From Caprimulgus europaeus (taxonomy: Eukaryota > Chordata > Aves > Caprimulgiformes > Caprimulgidae): 64,000 nt of DNA. The notes beneath the pieces were generated by a model. The model was not told the origin of the DNA. It worked only from the letters and a program-made list of their open reading frames with translations, and ran no database searches. This document shows positions 36,593 through 47,597 of the stretch, in pieces (the stretch's first letter is position 1; each line of letters starts with the position of its first letter). The stretch lies in contig OU015538.1 in NCBI GenBank assembly GCA_907165065.1, positions 20,785,165 through 20,849,164 on the forward strand, written 5' to 3'. The position numbers and the translations under genes are program-made.

Positions 36593-39491
36593 GAGGCAAA
36601 GCCATCCTGGTGGGGTGGCTCTGGTCCCTTTGGGGTCCCCCCGTGCTCCTCAGTGTGCTGGGAGCCCCCCAGCCCGGCCCTCACCGGCAGCAGAGGGGCA
36701 GGGACCTCACCCCGCTGCCGGGACGGCGTCTCTCCAGCCCAACACCGCTCTGGCTGAAGCACAGCGTCGGCTTTGCCCGCTCTGTGCCATCCCTGCCCGA
36801 CCAGCACACTGAATTCCTCCCACATTTCAGCTCCCATGGACATATGGAAAGATCCCTGGGTTTGGAGGCACCCCACAGCTGTGATGTCTGGATGGACTGA
36901 AGGCTCGAAGAAGCTGGATTCATTTTGGGTTGGAAAAGCAAACAAGAGCTTGGTCAGCGGGATGGCTGGGGACAGCCAGCGCTGGCTGAGGACCTGGAGG
37001 AGGAGAAGGGATGGTTCCTCCCAGGCAGCAGCACCTCAGCAGCCAGTTCCCAAGGGGAATGTGCCCGAGTGGCTCCCAAGGTGTGTTACCCTGGACTGGA
37101 ACCATCCCAGCTGCAAAGGCAGCTCTGTAATCTGCTTTCCCCACGGAGCCGCTCAGCCTGCTGCCCCCAAGAAGCTGCCTGGGTGCTATTTTAAGTAGAG
37201 CTGGTTGGAATTCCTTACAAATTGCTATTCTCTCCGAATCCACTGCCACCAGCTCCAACTGTGCGAGCAGAAAAAGTGTGATGATGGATTTCTATTTTTT
37301 TTTTTTTCCTTAAATTTTATTTTTTGAAAAGGAAAGGTTTTGTGGGAAAGGGCTGTTCTGGATACATTTCTCAATTTGAAAAAAAAAAATTGCTCATAAT
37401 CATCAATATGGCTTGTTTTGACAAGTTTCAACAGAAAAAAAAATAACTGTCTGGCTTGCAATGGCTTTTGTTTTGCAGCTCAGGCACGTCCAGCTCCCAA
37501 ATACGTTTAAAAATGGTAAAACCAACCCCAAATTTCATAAGCCAAACCTAATTTTTCTTTATTTTTTTGGAGTTTCAGTTTACAACAAGCAAAGTTGTCA
37601 ACTTCCTGGGCTGAAAAAAGATCAGCATGAAACGCTAATGAATCTGGAACCCGCTCCTGACCCCGTTTCCAACACCAGTCCCAGACAGCAGGCGAAGAGG
37701 GGGCAGCGGGGCAGCAGCCTGGGACCATGGTCCCGCGAGCCGCGGCGGGGAGGGGGCGCGGGGAGAACCCCCCCAACTTCTCAAAGCAATTATTAATAAT
37801 TTTTTTCACCATTCTTATATGAAAATGACTCCTCCTTTGCATATGGCCACAGCATTTCCTGTGCTGCCCTCACCCCAGAAGGGCAGATCCAAAGGTCCCT
37901 TTGGGAACTGCCCTGGAGCAGCTGTCGGTGGTGATGTCCCTCACAGGGTCTCTGCATGACCCAGGGGTGGTAAAACCCCCCCTTCCCCTGGTAAAACCCC
38001 CAGTGCTCCCCACCCAGGGGGATGAGCACCCCAAGGACCAGCCCACATGTGGTTTTGGGAGCTCTGGTTTTGGGAGGATGCTCCTCTCTGCTCAGCCATG
38101 AGGAGCACGGTCAATGGTGGCTCCATGGTGTGAGATGGACCATTGCCTCTTGGCCAGAGCCCGGGGGCTGGGGCTGCAGGAAGGGTGTAAACCACCCAGA
38201 TTGTCAACATTCAGGTCCTGACTCTTGGTTGGCACTCAGAGGACAAGCAGAGCAGGCTCACCTATCCCCCTCCCAAAAAGCAGTCACCCAAAGAGCCACA
38301 GGGACCGAGAACACCCAAAAAAAGAGCTGCTGGAAATCCTCACTCCTGAAATAAAACCCAGTGGTGCTTGGAGCTCTGCAGCCTCCCGAGCTGCCGTGAG
38401 CCAGGAGCCCTGACCAGGCTCCTTCTGGGGGCAGAAGGGCTGATCAGGGGTTCTGTGATGTAGGTGCCTCTGTCACCCCGCTGGGACGCTCAAGAACTGA
38501 CTTTATTTGATGGGCCAAAGGAGATGGTTATTGAGGTCCTGCCTAAACCTGCCCTTCCTAAACCTTCCCAGGATAATTTAAAAGAGATTTATGCCCCTGT
38601 GGATGGGGAGCCACAGGGCAGCTCCAAAACTCTGTAAACAAAAGAGTCTGGCACATGGCACAGATTTTAAGGGGGAATTTCAGAGAATCCCAGTGTGTTT
38701 GGCTCTCCCAGGCTCTGGAGGCTCCCCTTGCCCGGGCACCACCGAGCTATCACGTCTGAACTTATCACAAGCTGCTGCGTGACTTTTTGAGGGCAGAGCC
38801 TTCAATCCTAAGGCTGAGCAGAAGGTGGGGGGGGATTCCTGTCCCACCAGCCACAAACAGCCCCACTCTCGGCTGTAAATCACCCCCCTTCCCCTCAAAC
38901 AGGGCACAGGGAGACCTCCCCGGGCAGAGGGGACCTCCAGAGCTGGGCAATGGGACACTCCATGGCAGCTCCAAGGAGGATCCTGCCCCAGGAGCAGCAG
39001 ATAGCAGGGATTTTCTGTTTTTAAAGGCAGGCAGAGGAGCCGTCTCCCAGCATCGCCCGCAGCCCTGAGTGGCAGTGAATGAACTGCCCTGACATCTCCT
39101 ATTGAAGCAGAGCAAAATGTGTTGAACAAAAACCATTTCAAGATGTTTTCTGAGTGTTGCCAAGTTACTCAACATGTTCTGCTTTAGTTGTCAGATGCTT
39201 TCAAAGCGATTTCCCTAACTCAGAGCACGAATGGTGAGGGCTCTCCCTGGGAATCTTTTGCCTGGGGCTACCATGGATCTGTATTTTCATAAGAAAAAGG
39301 CTCAACTAATGATTAATCTTCACCAGAGGAAACAGGGCCTTTCTTTGGGATTTTTCTTCAGTTATTTTTAATTAATTTGTACAACTGGCAGTTACATTAA
39401 AGTGCAAAGCCCAGGACTAACGCTCCAGCCGGGCAGGACCCCGCTACCTTTCCCCCTCATCTGCTCTGCCCGCTCCCACATCCGGACCCCG

Positions 39492-39643
39492 TGGGGACAG
39501 CAGCATCCCTTGGGGACAGCAGCATCCCGTGGGGACAGCAGCATCCCGTGGGGACAGCAGCATCCCTCAGGGACAGCAGCATCCCTCGGGGACAGCAGCA
39601 TCCCCTGGGGACAGCAGCATCCCTTGGGGACAGCAGCATCCCT
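39492..39643. repeat. 19-bp minisatellite, eight copies
   Basis: Units of 'tggggacagcagcatcccg' with variation at the first and last bases, starting at 39,492, 39,511, 39,530 and on. 57 bp (three units) is a whole number of codons, so all frames read through. Confidence 0.95.
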
Positions 39644-40812
39644 CGGGGCAGAGGAAGCCTCTTGCCATGGGGGCAGAGGAACCCCTGCTTTCCCATGAGC
39701 ATTTCCCTCCGAGCACAGAGGATTTTCTCCACTGAAGGAAAGGTTGGGTTTTACATCTTAATCCCAATGAGTGGCACCTTTTTTAGGGAGAAGAAATAAA
39801 ACTGTTGAACTGAAAATGAGAAAGCACCTTGGTTTTACATTCCTAGTGGGATAAATCCATTTAGACCTGGTGTTTTCCAAGGTCTAAATGGAGGAGGAGC
39901 ACAGCCCTGGAAAGGGATCCTGTGTTGGGCACAGGAGGGGCCCAGGTTAAAGAAACCCTTTCTCTCCTTGCCCCAGGCACATTCACTCCACGTTCTAACA
40001 GAAATATCATCAGTGGTAGTGACTGAGACAACGTTAAGGTCCCTTTCTGGGCTTTTCTCTCCTACAGCAAAGAGAAAACTAATAAGGATGGAGGATTAGG
40101 AAGGTTGTAATGTCAGCCCAAAGAGAAGATTTTTATCCGCCGGCCTTGTAATGATGGACTGCGACATACACCGCTCCCAGCTGCTCCGTCCTGCTCTGTG
40201 AACAGCCGAGTCTGGATTCACTTAACGAGATTGGCAAAGTGTTGAATACAGCATATGGTGCCCTAAAACCACAGAACTTATTGACAGCAGCCCAGACTCG
40301 CTAAATAAAAGAACTCCTTCCAAAAGCCTTGGTCTGTGAAGACTCAGCACTTTCCTTCCAGTCACACTAGGTAAAATCTCAGCTCCGCGCCTGCCAGCGC
40401 AGCTCTGCACCCCGCACCCCAACCCTGACCCAGCATCTTATCCTCATGGGCACATCTCCTGGGAAGCCACAGCCTGGAAAACCTGTGGATCTCCTGCAGC
40501 TACAGCAGGAGCCTCCTCGTTCCCTGGCTGATGAGGCTGATGCAGCTGCACCTCCCCAGTAATCCCAGTAAAGCCCCATTTTTGAACACCTCAGCTGTCA
40601 GGCTCATGGGGACGGAGTGTGGGCTCCCTGCCTCCCGAGATGAAGCTCATCAGCTGGCCTTAGGGAAGGTGAAGACCTTGTTCACAGCTCCCAGGTTATT
40701 CCAGCAAAGCCTCGCCAGCCTCCCCTCATCCCTCATCCCTGCAGATAACTTGGACTACTGGACCTCACTCCTGCAGCTCTGGGCACGTCACCCATCACAA
40801 AACCTCCACGCT

Positions 40813-40853
40813 TGGTGCCACCAAAAACTACCTGGTGCCACCAAAAACTACCT
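40813..40853. repeat. 20-bp tandem duplication
   Basis: Two copies of 'ggtgccaccaaaaactacct'. Confidence 0.85.
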
Positions 40854-42271
40854 GAGCCTGGGCTGAGCACTGGTCTGTCACTCTGTTCAGGAGTCCCAGG
40901 GTGGGCAGAAGGACACACACCCCTCGAGAACAGGCTTGTGCACACGTGGGTGTGCGAGCCCGTGCCACCGCGGCTGCGAGCGCGCGGGCTCGGGCGCTGC
41001 TCAGCGTCTCACCAACAGACAATGAAGAGGGCCAGTGACTCAGGGCCGCTTGCTGACGCACCACACTGGGCTATTCTTCTCTCTCCAGATGAGTCCCTCC
41101 AAGCTTGGAGGCAGCCTATCTCCGAGAGAGGCGCCTGGAATTAGCTTAACTCTTGGCAGTACATGAAAAATCTAATTTCCTTCAGAAGGAGCCGGATCCG
41201 GCTGTCTCGAGGCAGGCACAGGACTGGGCTCCCCCCCTCCCTCCCTCGGCCTGGCTGGACGCTTTCCCTCCTCACCAAAGCAGCTCCACCACTCACTCCT
41301 CACAGCAGAGCAAACAGTTCAGTCCCATCCCTATTTGCTCAACAGATGCACGTCCCAGTTCTCAGACTGGTGTAAACTAGACTGGAAATATATGGATGCT
41401 GGGAGGAATAATCAAAATAGAATGGTCCTACCTGCTCTGGGGAGCAACAGCAAGGAAACATCCTGGGGAAACCCTCTCTGCATCTTCCATGAGCATCAGC
41501 TCTCCTAGCCCGACAGCCACAGCGGGGTCACAGGCTTTGTGTCTGCAGGACTTTGGGAACAGGCAACTGATAACGTGTAAACATCACCCCAAAGCTCTGA
41601 GATTCAAGTCAAAGCAGAAATCAAACATTCAGCTGCTTCTCAGAGCCTCTTTGGTCTGGAAATGGGCTGGAAATGTCAGGAAACCTGTCCCTCCCACGAG
41701 ACTCCCGGTACTTCCTTCTTCCAGCCGGGTGGGAACTAACTGCTCATGGGGCTCTGCTTGGTTTTGCTTCACCTTAACAGACCAGGAACCACAAAGCTCT
41801 TACAATCCTCAGCTCTGCACCTTCTTGGACCCTCGCAGGGATCTGGGATCAGTTTGGGACGCAGCAGGACATTTCTCCTGCTCCATCCCTGCCTCCCAGC
41901 AGGGCTGCAGTGACCCACCCTTGGCTCTGCTGGAGGCTCCCCAGAAACAGAGGGACCATCACATGTCCTCTGGGGGCAACAAGCAGGTTCACATCTGTAT
42001 CACAACCTGGACGTGGTGGGTGGAGAATTTGGGAGCTTCCTAGGAAAGTGGGATCTGCTATGTCTGTTTGGGGCTGAATCCCTGGATATGCTGAGCTGGT
42101 TTAAAAAAACCAACAACCAACCAAGCAACCAAGCGAGCCAAATGAGGCTGCACCAGCCAGCACCTTGCCCGGCCGAGTCCAGCTGGCCCAGCTGGGCTCC
42201 TAGAAACTCTCTGATCTGGGGGACATCCATGGATAGAAATTATTCACAAAAACTCTCTTCCCCAGCTGGGC

Positions 42272-42277
42272 TTTATT
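42272..42277 (-). terminator. Candidate NALF2 polyadenylation signal
   Basis: AATAAA on the minus strand about 1.5 kb beyond the NALF2 stop codon. If used, the 3' UTR would include the 53-bp tandem array at 42.7-43.15 kb. Many other AATAAA hexamers occur by chance in the spacer, so this is a guess by position. Confidence 0.25.
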
Positions 42278-42676
42278 AGCGCCTCTTCTTTGTGTGGGAG
42301 ATTCTCCCTACAAGCCAGATTTCTCCAGCCCTTTTGCCCAGTCCCCCTGCCACCCAGTCGATGATTTACAGCCGGGGAGCAGGGCAGGATGCCTCCGACA
42401 CCCTGCAGCCATCCGTACCCGGCATGGTGCCACCCCCTGGCTTGGCCTGTGCCCTGCTGGAGTCACAGCTCCCTCACCCCGCTCGGGGACCAGCCAGGCC
42501 CCAGTCAGGGAAGAAAGCAAAAAAGGTTAAACCAAATCATCAGGACACCTGGTGAAGTGGGATGCAGGAATGCTGGGGGTGTCCCTTCTCTGTGCCTCCT
42601 TCCTCCCTCTCCACCTCCTCACACAGAGGAGCAGGAGAGGCAAGGCTGGAGGGGCAGGTTGGGGATGTAATGAGAC

Positions 42677-43153
42677 GAACCCCGAGTAGAACCACAGTGT
42701 AGCACACCAGCACCCCACTCCTGTCCCATGAACCCCGAGTAGAACCACAGTGTAGCACACCAGCACCCCACTCCTGTCCCACAAACCCCGAGTAGAACCA
42801 CAGTGTAGCACACCACCACCCCACTCCTGTCCCACGAACCTCGAGTAGAACCACAGTGTAGCACACCACCACCCCACTCCTGTCCCATGAACCTCGAGTA
42901 GAACCACAGTGTAGCACACCACCACCCCCCTCCTGTCCCACGAACCCCGAGTAGAACCACAGTGTAGCACACCACCACCCCACTCCTGTCCCACGAACCC
43001 CGAGTAGAACCACAGTGTAGCACACCACCACCCCACTCCTGTCCCACGAACCTCGAGTAGAACCACAGTGTAGCACACCAGCACCCCACTCCTGTCCCAC
43101 GAACCTCGAGTAGAACCACAGTGTAGCACACCACCACCCCACTCCTGTCCCAC
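42677..43153. repeat. 53-bp minisatellite, nine copies
   Basis: Unit starts at 42,677, 42,730, 42,783, 42,836, 42,889, 42,942, 42,995, 43,048 and 43,101; each contains 'gagtagaaccacagtgtagc' and 'caccccactcctgtccca'. Copies differ at only a few positions. It lies 0.6-1.1 kb beyond the NALF2 stop and may be in its 3' UTR. The minus-strand ORF of 357 residues comes from the array cycling through three open frames. Confidence 0.95.
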
Positions 43154-43329
43154 AAACCCCATCGGCAAGGGGACCAACCCAGGCCGTGGGGAGGGGAACG
43201 CTGAGGACGCTGCACCCCACGAGGATGGCTCTGCCTTGACTTGGTGGGTTTTTCCCCTGGGACAGGAGAGGGGGACAAGGCTGTGCCCAGAGGTGCTGCC
43301 TCCCCACCTGCCTGGCCCTTCAGGACTTA

Positions 43330-43960
43330 CAGACCGAGGAGGAAAAGAGCTGGGGGCCAGGCTGGCTGCCAGCCCCTCGGCACGCCGCCGGCGGGCAAGC
43401 TGCGGGCGCCCAAGGCACTCGCGGCAGGCGGCTGGGAGATGTGTGGCAGTCCCACGGGGACACCCCTTCCAAAGGGACCCCCTCCCCTGTGCTCCCCCCA
43501 CCCCTGTGCCGTACCTCTCGGCGAGGCTGGGCACACCGCGCTGCCCGGCTGCTCCTGAGCGAACCCTTCTCGAAGGCGAGTCCCGCAGCCCTGTGCGCAT
43601 TAGAGACTCTTCATCACGGGGATGCCCCGCGGCGAGCAGCTCTCGGGGGTATGTGCGGGGGTGTGTGTGTGTGCGTCACCCCCACTCCCGTGCCTCCCAT
43701 TGGAGGAATAGCATGTGCCCCCCTTCGTGGAAAAAGATCTGGCGCTCTTCTCGGAGGTCGGTTTCCCCCTCTGCGTCACTCGTCCCGTGCCACGCTCTCC
43801 TCCAGGGCGGGCAGGGCCTCCAGGCTGAGCCCCCCGCCGGCCACCCCGCCGCTGTGCACGCTCGAGAAGGACACCATGGTGTGGAGGAGCATCAGGACCA
43901 GCACGCAGAGTCTGATCCTGCTGCTGCCGAGGCGAGATCCTGCGGAGACCGGCAGCAAGG
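43330..43960. other. CpG-rich block over NALF2 stop codon and proximal 3' UTR
   Basis: GC content and CpG count are high from about 43,330 to 43,960, across the end of the last NALF2 exon and the sequence just past its stop. It includes a GT dinucleotide run near 43,653-43,670. Three-prime CpG blocks of this kind are common in compact avian genes. No separate coding region is recognised in it, although several frames stay open because of base composition. Confidence 0.5.
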
Positions 43961-44194
43961 ACGGGGAGTGGGGCTGGTGGTACTGGTGGTGGTGGTGGTG
44001 GTGGTGGTGGTAGAGGTGGTAGTGGTTCTGCCGCTGGTGATGGAGGTGGGGGTCGTGGCGGTGGAAATGGAGCGACTCGGACGCCGTGGATTTGGGGGAT
44101 GTGTTGTCGTTGCTGTCTGGGGGGTGGTCGCAGGAGTCCCATTGCACCTCGCAGCACTTGGCCTCCTCATCAGGCAGCTGGTTCTCCAGCAGCC
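43776..44194 (-). CDS. NALF2: NALCN channel auxiliary factor 2, last coding exon
   Basis: NALF proteins (FAM155) bind the extracellular side of the NALCN sodium leak channel and help it fold and reach the cell surface. The exon follows a clear acceptor (CTTCCTTCCCACAG, AG at 44,196-44,195) and completes a Gly codon in phase 1. It encodes LLENQLPDEE, then the Cys triplet KCCEVQWDSC, a His-rich linker with eight consecutive His, the hallmark LLPVSAGSRL, a C-terminal transmembrane helix (LCVLVLMLLHTMVSF), and a tail ending LEALPALEESVARDE before TGA at 43,778-43,776. This order matches the FAM155B C-terminus as I remember it, including the His/Tyr-rich linker, which favours NALF2 over NALF1; synteny with EDA supports this. 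A GGT trinucleotide run on the plus strand at about 43,976-44,014 encodes the His tract. Confidence 0.95.
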
Positions 44195-44942
<748 letters not shown>

Positions 44943-47275
44943 CTAAGGGGAGCCACCAAGAGAGACATGTCAACCCCCCAAAGCACTGCAGAGACCAGGG
45001 GAAGGGAGAACTCGGTGCACTGGGGTCGCTTATGGAACTCACCGATCAATTAAAATACGCTACTGAAGTGTTGGGACTGTGGAATTCATCGAACAAACTA
45101 AACCCACCACAAAAATAAGGCTAATTAACCACATGGACTAATGTCCCCTATAGACAGGCACTGTGACAGACTGCAGTGACTCTGCCAAGATTGGTGGCCT
45201 GAGAGCTTGGTCCATCATGTGAAAAATTCCAGCACCACTTATTGTCCATCCCAGAGCATCGTCCTCCCCGCGAGACACCCCGCTGCTCCTCCGGGGCAGG
45301 ACAGGGATTCACACCCCTGCTAAAGCACCTCGGTCCCCATCAGCTCAGGACATGGGACAGCAGAACAGACGCTGGACTGATCTTTTTTGGACATTTCCAA
45401 AGGTCTCTGCCTGCTGGAAAAGCGCTGGGCAGGGGCAGGCGCTGGGACACAGCACACGCAGCGCTGCAGCCGCAGGCTCACCCCTCTCTGCCACCCACTG
45501 ACACCTTCCCCACCGTCCCCACCCCTCTGCCTGCTGCTGGGGGACAGTCCCCATTCATGGAAATCCGGCACTTTTCGCTGTGCTGTTTCTTTTGGCTCAG
45601 ATGGGCAGACCCTGGGGACACAGACATTCGTTTTACAGGCACACTGTGACACTCGAATGTACCCCACAGCGGTAGGGACGTCCCTGTGCACTCCGCTCGC
45701 CGTTCCACCGGTCAGAGCTGTGCTTGGCAATGTGTCCAGAAGCAAAAGCAACCTGAGGGCTCACCCTGCAAGGCTGTGCCACCACCCCTGTCCCTCCAGC
45801 CTGCCAGGTCCCTGATTCCCCTCCCTCAGGTCCCCACTGGTGAGCAGGGCTGGGAAAGCAGCTTGCATTTGCAGCGGACCCAGGCGACCTTCCTCGGCAA
45901 AACCCAGCTCTGCCCTCCCCGCCTCCGTGCGATCGTGCCCATGGCAGTGGCTGGGCACGGCCCAGATGGCTTTGGTTAAGGGCCCATATCCCCCTTTATC
46001 TCCCGAGCATCAGGCACGGGTGGAAATTGTCTTTGCTGGCTGTAAAAGGGAGGGAGGTGTCTGGGTTCTCATGGTCATCAGGCATTCCTCAGGCTGGGAA
46101 GAGCAGCGCCCTCCACGGTGCTTCCAGCTCAGCTCTGAATCTATCTAGCGCCAGAGTGAAGGTCGTGGCCACGACCACATCCAACTTCCTTTGAAACCAA
46201 CTAGAAAGGGCTCCCCGTGATTCAAAGGGAATGAGCTTCCCTCCTCGGCGTGCCTGGAGAACACCCCGTGCTCCTCCTTCCAGCTGCATTTTTCTTTTCT
46301 GGAGGCTTTACAAACATCACTTCTTTGTTTCCCCATGTTTCCATAGATCCTTATCACCATTTGTTTGGACCATGGTGATGTCTCAGGATTAAAGCTGGTT
46401 GGGAAATTCTTGGCAAGTTATTTCAGTTTCTTTTCTTTTTTTTTTATTCTCCCCTGGAAAATGCCAAATCATGAAAACCAGAATTTTCATGGAAGCATTT
46501 TAGTTTTGGTGAAACTTTCATCACAAAAAGTTTAATCGGGACCAGGACACAATATATGGAGCAGGCATCTCAGAGCAGCCAACAGCCCTGTGGTCAGGGC
46601 TTTCAGCTGGGATGTGGGAAACCCAGCTGAGCTCCTGGTTCTTCTCCCTGGTCCACTGGACGTTAACTACTGAGAGTGGACGAGCTCCAGAGAAGGGACT
46701 GACTCTGCAATCAGGCTGTGAGGACACAGCCAGGAGGGAGAGCTTCAAGGTCTGGATCTGCATGTGCCTGAGCTGACCCTGAGGAGGAGGAGGAGGGAAG
46801 GGAGGCACAGCCCATGCTCCTGAGATGCCACAACCCCAGCTGTGACATGTGTCCTCCCCACCGGCCTCTGCTTCCCTGGGACCATGCTGGGAGCAAGGGG
46901 ACAGTGGGGCAGTGAGGAGGACACAGAAGGACCCCTCAGTGCGGTGGCTGATGACACTCCACAAGCACGAGGAGCTTTTCTCCTTCAGAAAAGCATCTGT
47001 CACTGCTCACGGGACCTCAACAAGATGCAAAGGAGGGTCAGACACCTCAGTGGACAGTGACACCTCAACAGTAAACAGGATGGAGAACCAGAAGGTATAA
47101 AAGAGGCTTCAAACCACCCACTGACTGGCCAGGGCTCAGCCAGAGGGGACACATCCTTCCTGCTGTCTGAGGACTTGGCAAGCCCCTGCCTCGACACCAC
47201 GCTGCTATGTACACGAGTGTAAATACACACAGGAGCCTGGAGCAGAGCAGAGAGGTCCCTGCCCCAAAGAGCTCA

Positions 47276-47597
47276 CAGCCAAGACACGCCATGTCACAGC
47301 AAAGACACGCCATGTCACAGCCAAGACACGCCATGTCACAGCCAAGACACGCCATATCACAGCAAAGACACGCCATGTCACAGCCAAGACACGCCATGTC
47401 ACAGCCAAGACACACCATGTCACAGCAAAGACACGCCATGTCACAGCAAAGACACGCCATGTCACAGCCAAGACACGCCATGTCACAGCAAAGACATGCC
47501 ATGTCACAGCAAAGACACGCCATGGCACAGCCAAGACACACCATGTCACAGCCAAGACACTCCATGTCACAGCCAAGACACGCCATGTCACAGCCCA
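47276..47597. repeat. 21-bp minisatellite, about 15 copies
   Basis: Units 'cagccaagacacgccatgt' or 'cagcaaagacacgccatgt' plus CA, with the AGCC and AGCA variants interspersed. The repeats are directly adjacent with no spacers, so this is not a CRISPR array. Cysteine-rich minus-strand ORFs are artefacts. Confidence 0.95.

Larger units (their letters stand above)
20521..42271. other. Spacer between EDA promoter and NALF2 3' end
   Basis: No exon of a known family was recognised in these 21.7 kb. It contains the GGATGGAC array (20.53-20.9 kb), a long purine tract (22.77-23.25 kb), a 33-bp array (25.56-26.15 kb), a 22-bp AT-rich array (26.34-26.43 kb), one LTR (27.5-28.1 kb), two CR1 copies (32.3 and 34.1 kb), a GACA microsatellite (35.83 kb) and a 19-bp array (39.5 kb). 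Small CpG clusters lie at 34,985-35,065 and 40,950-41,010. The stretches 23,880-24,330, 35,380-35,720, 39,070-39,400 and 39,990-40,380 are AT-richer and repeat-free and could hold distal regulatory elements. Confidence 0.6.

Noticed and set aside
42527-43600. Minus-strand ORFs of up to 357 residues with WDRSGVVVCYTVVL repeats
   Set aside because: They are produced by the 53-bp array; all three minus-strand frames stay open with the same repeated peptide.
47276-47597. Possible CRISPR-like array
   Set aside because: Units are directly adjacent with no unique spacers, in a vertebrate intron.
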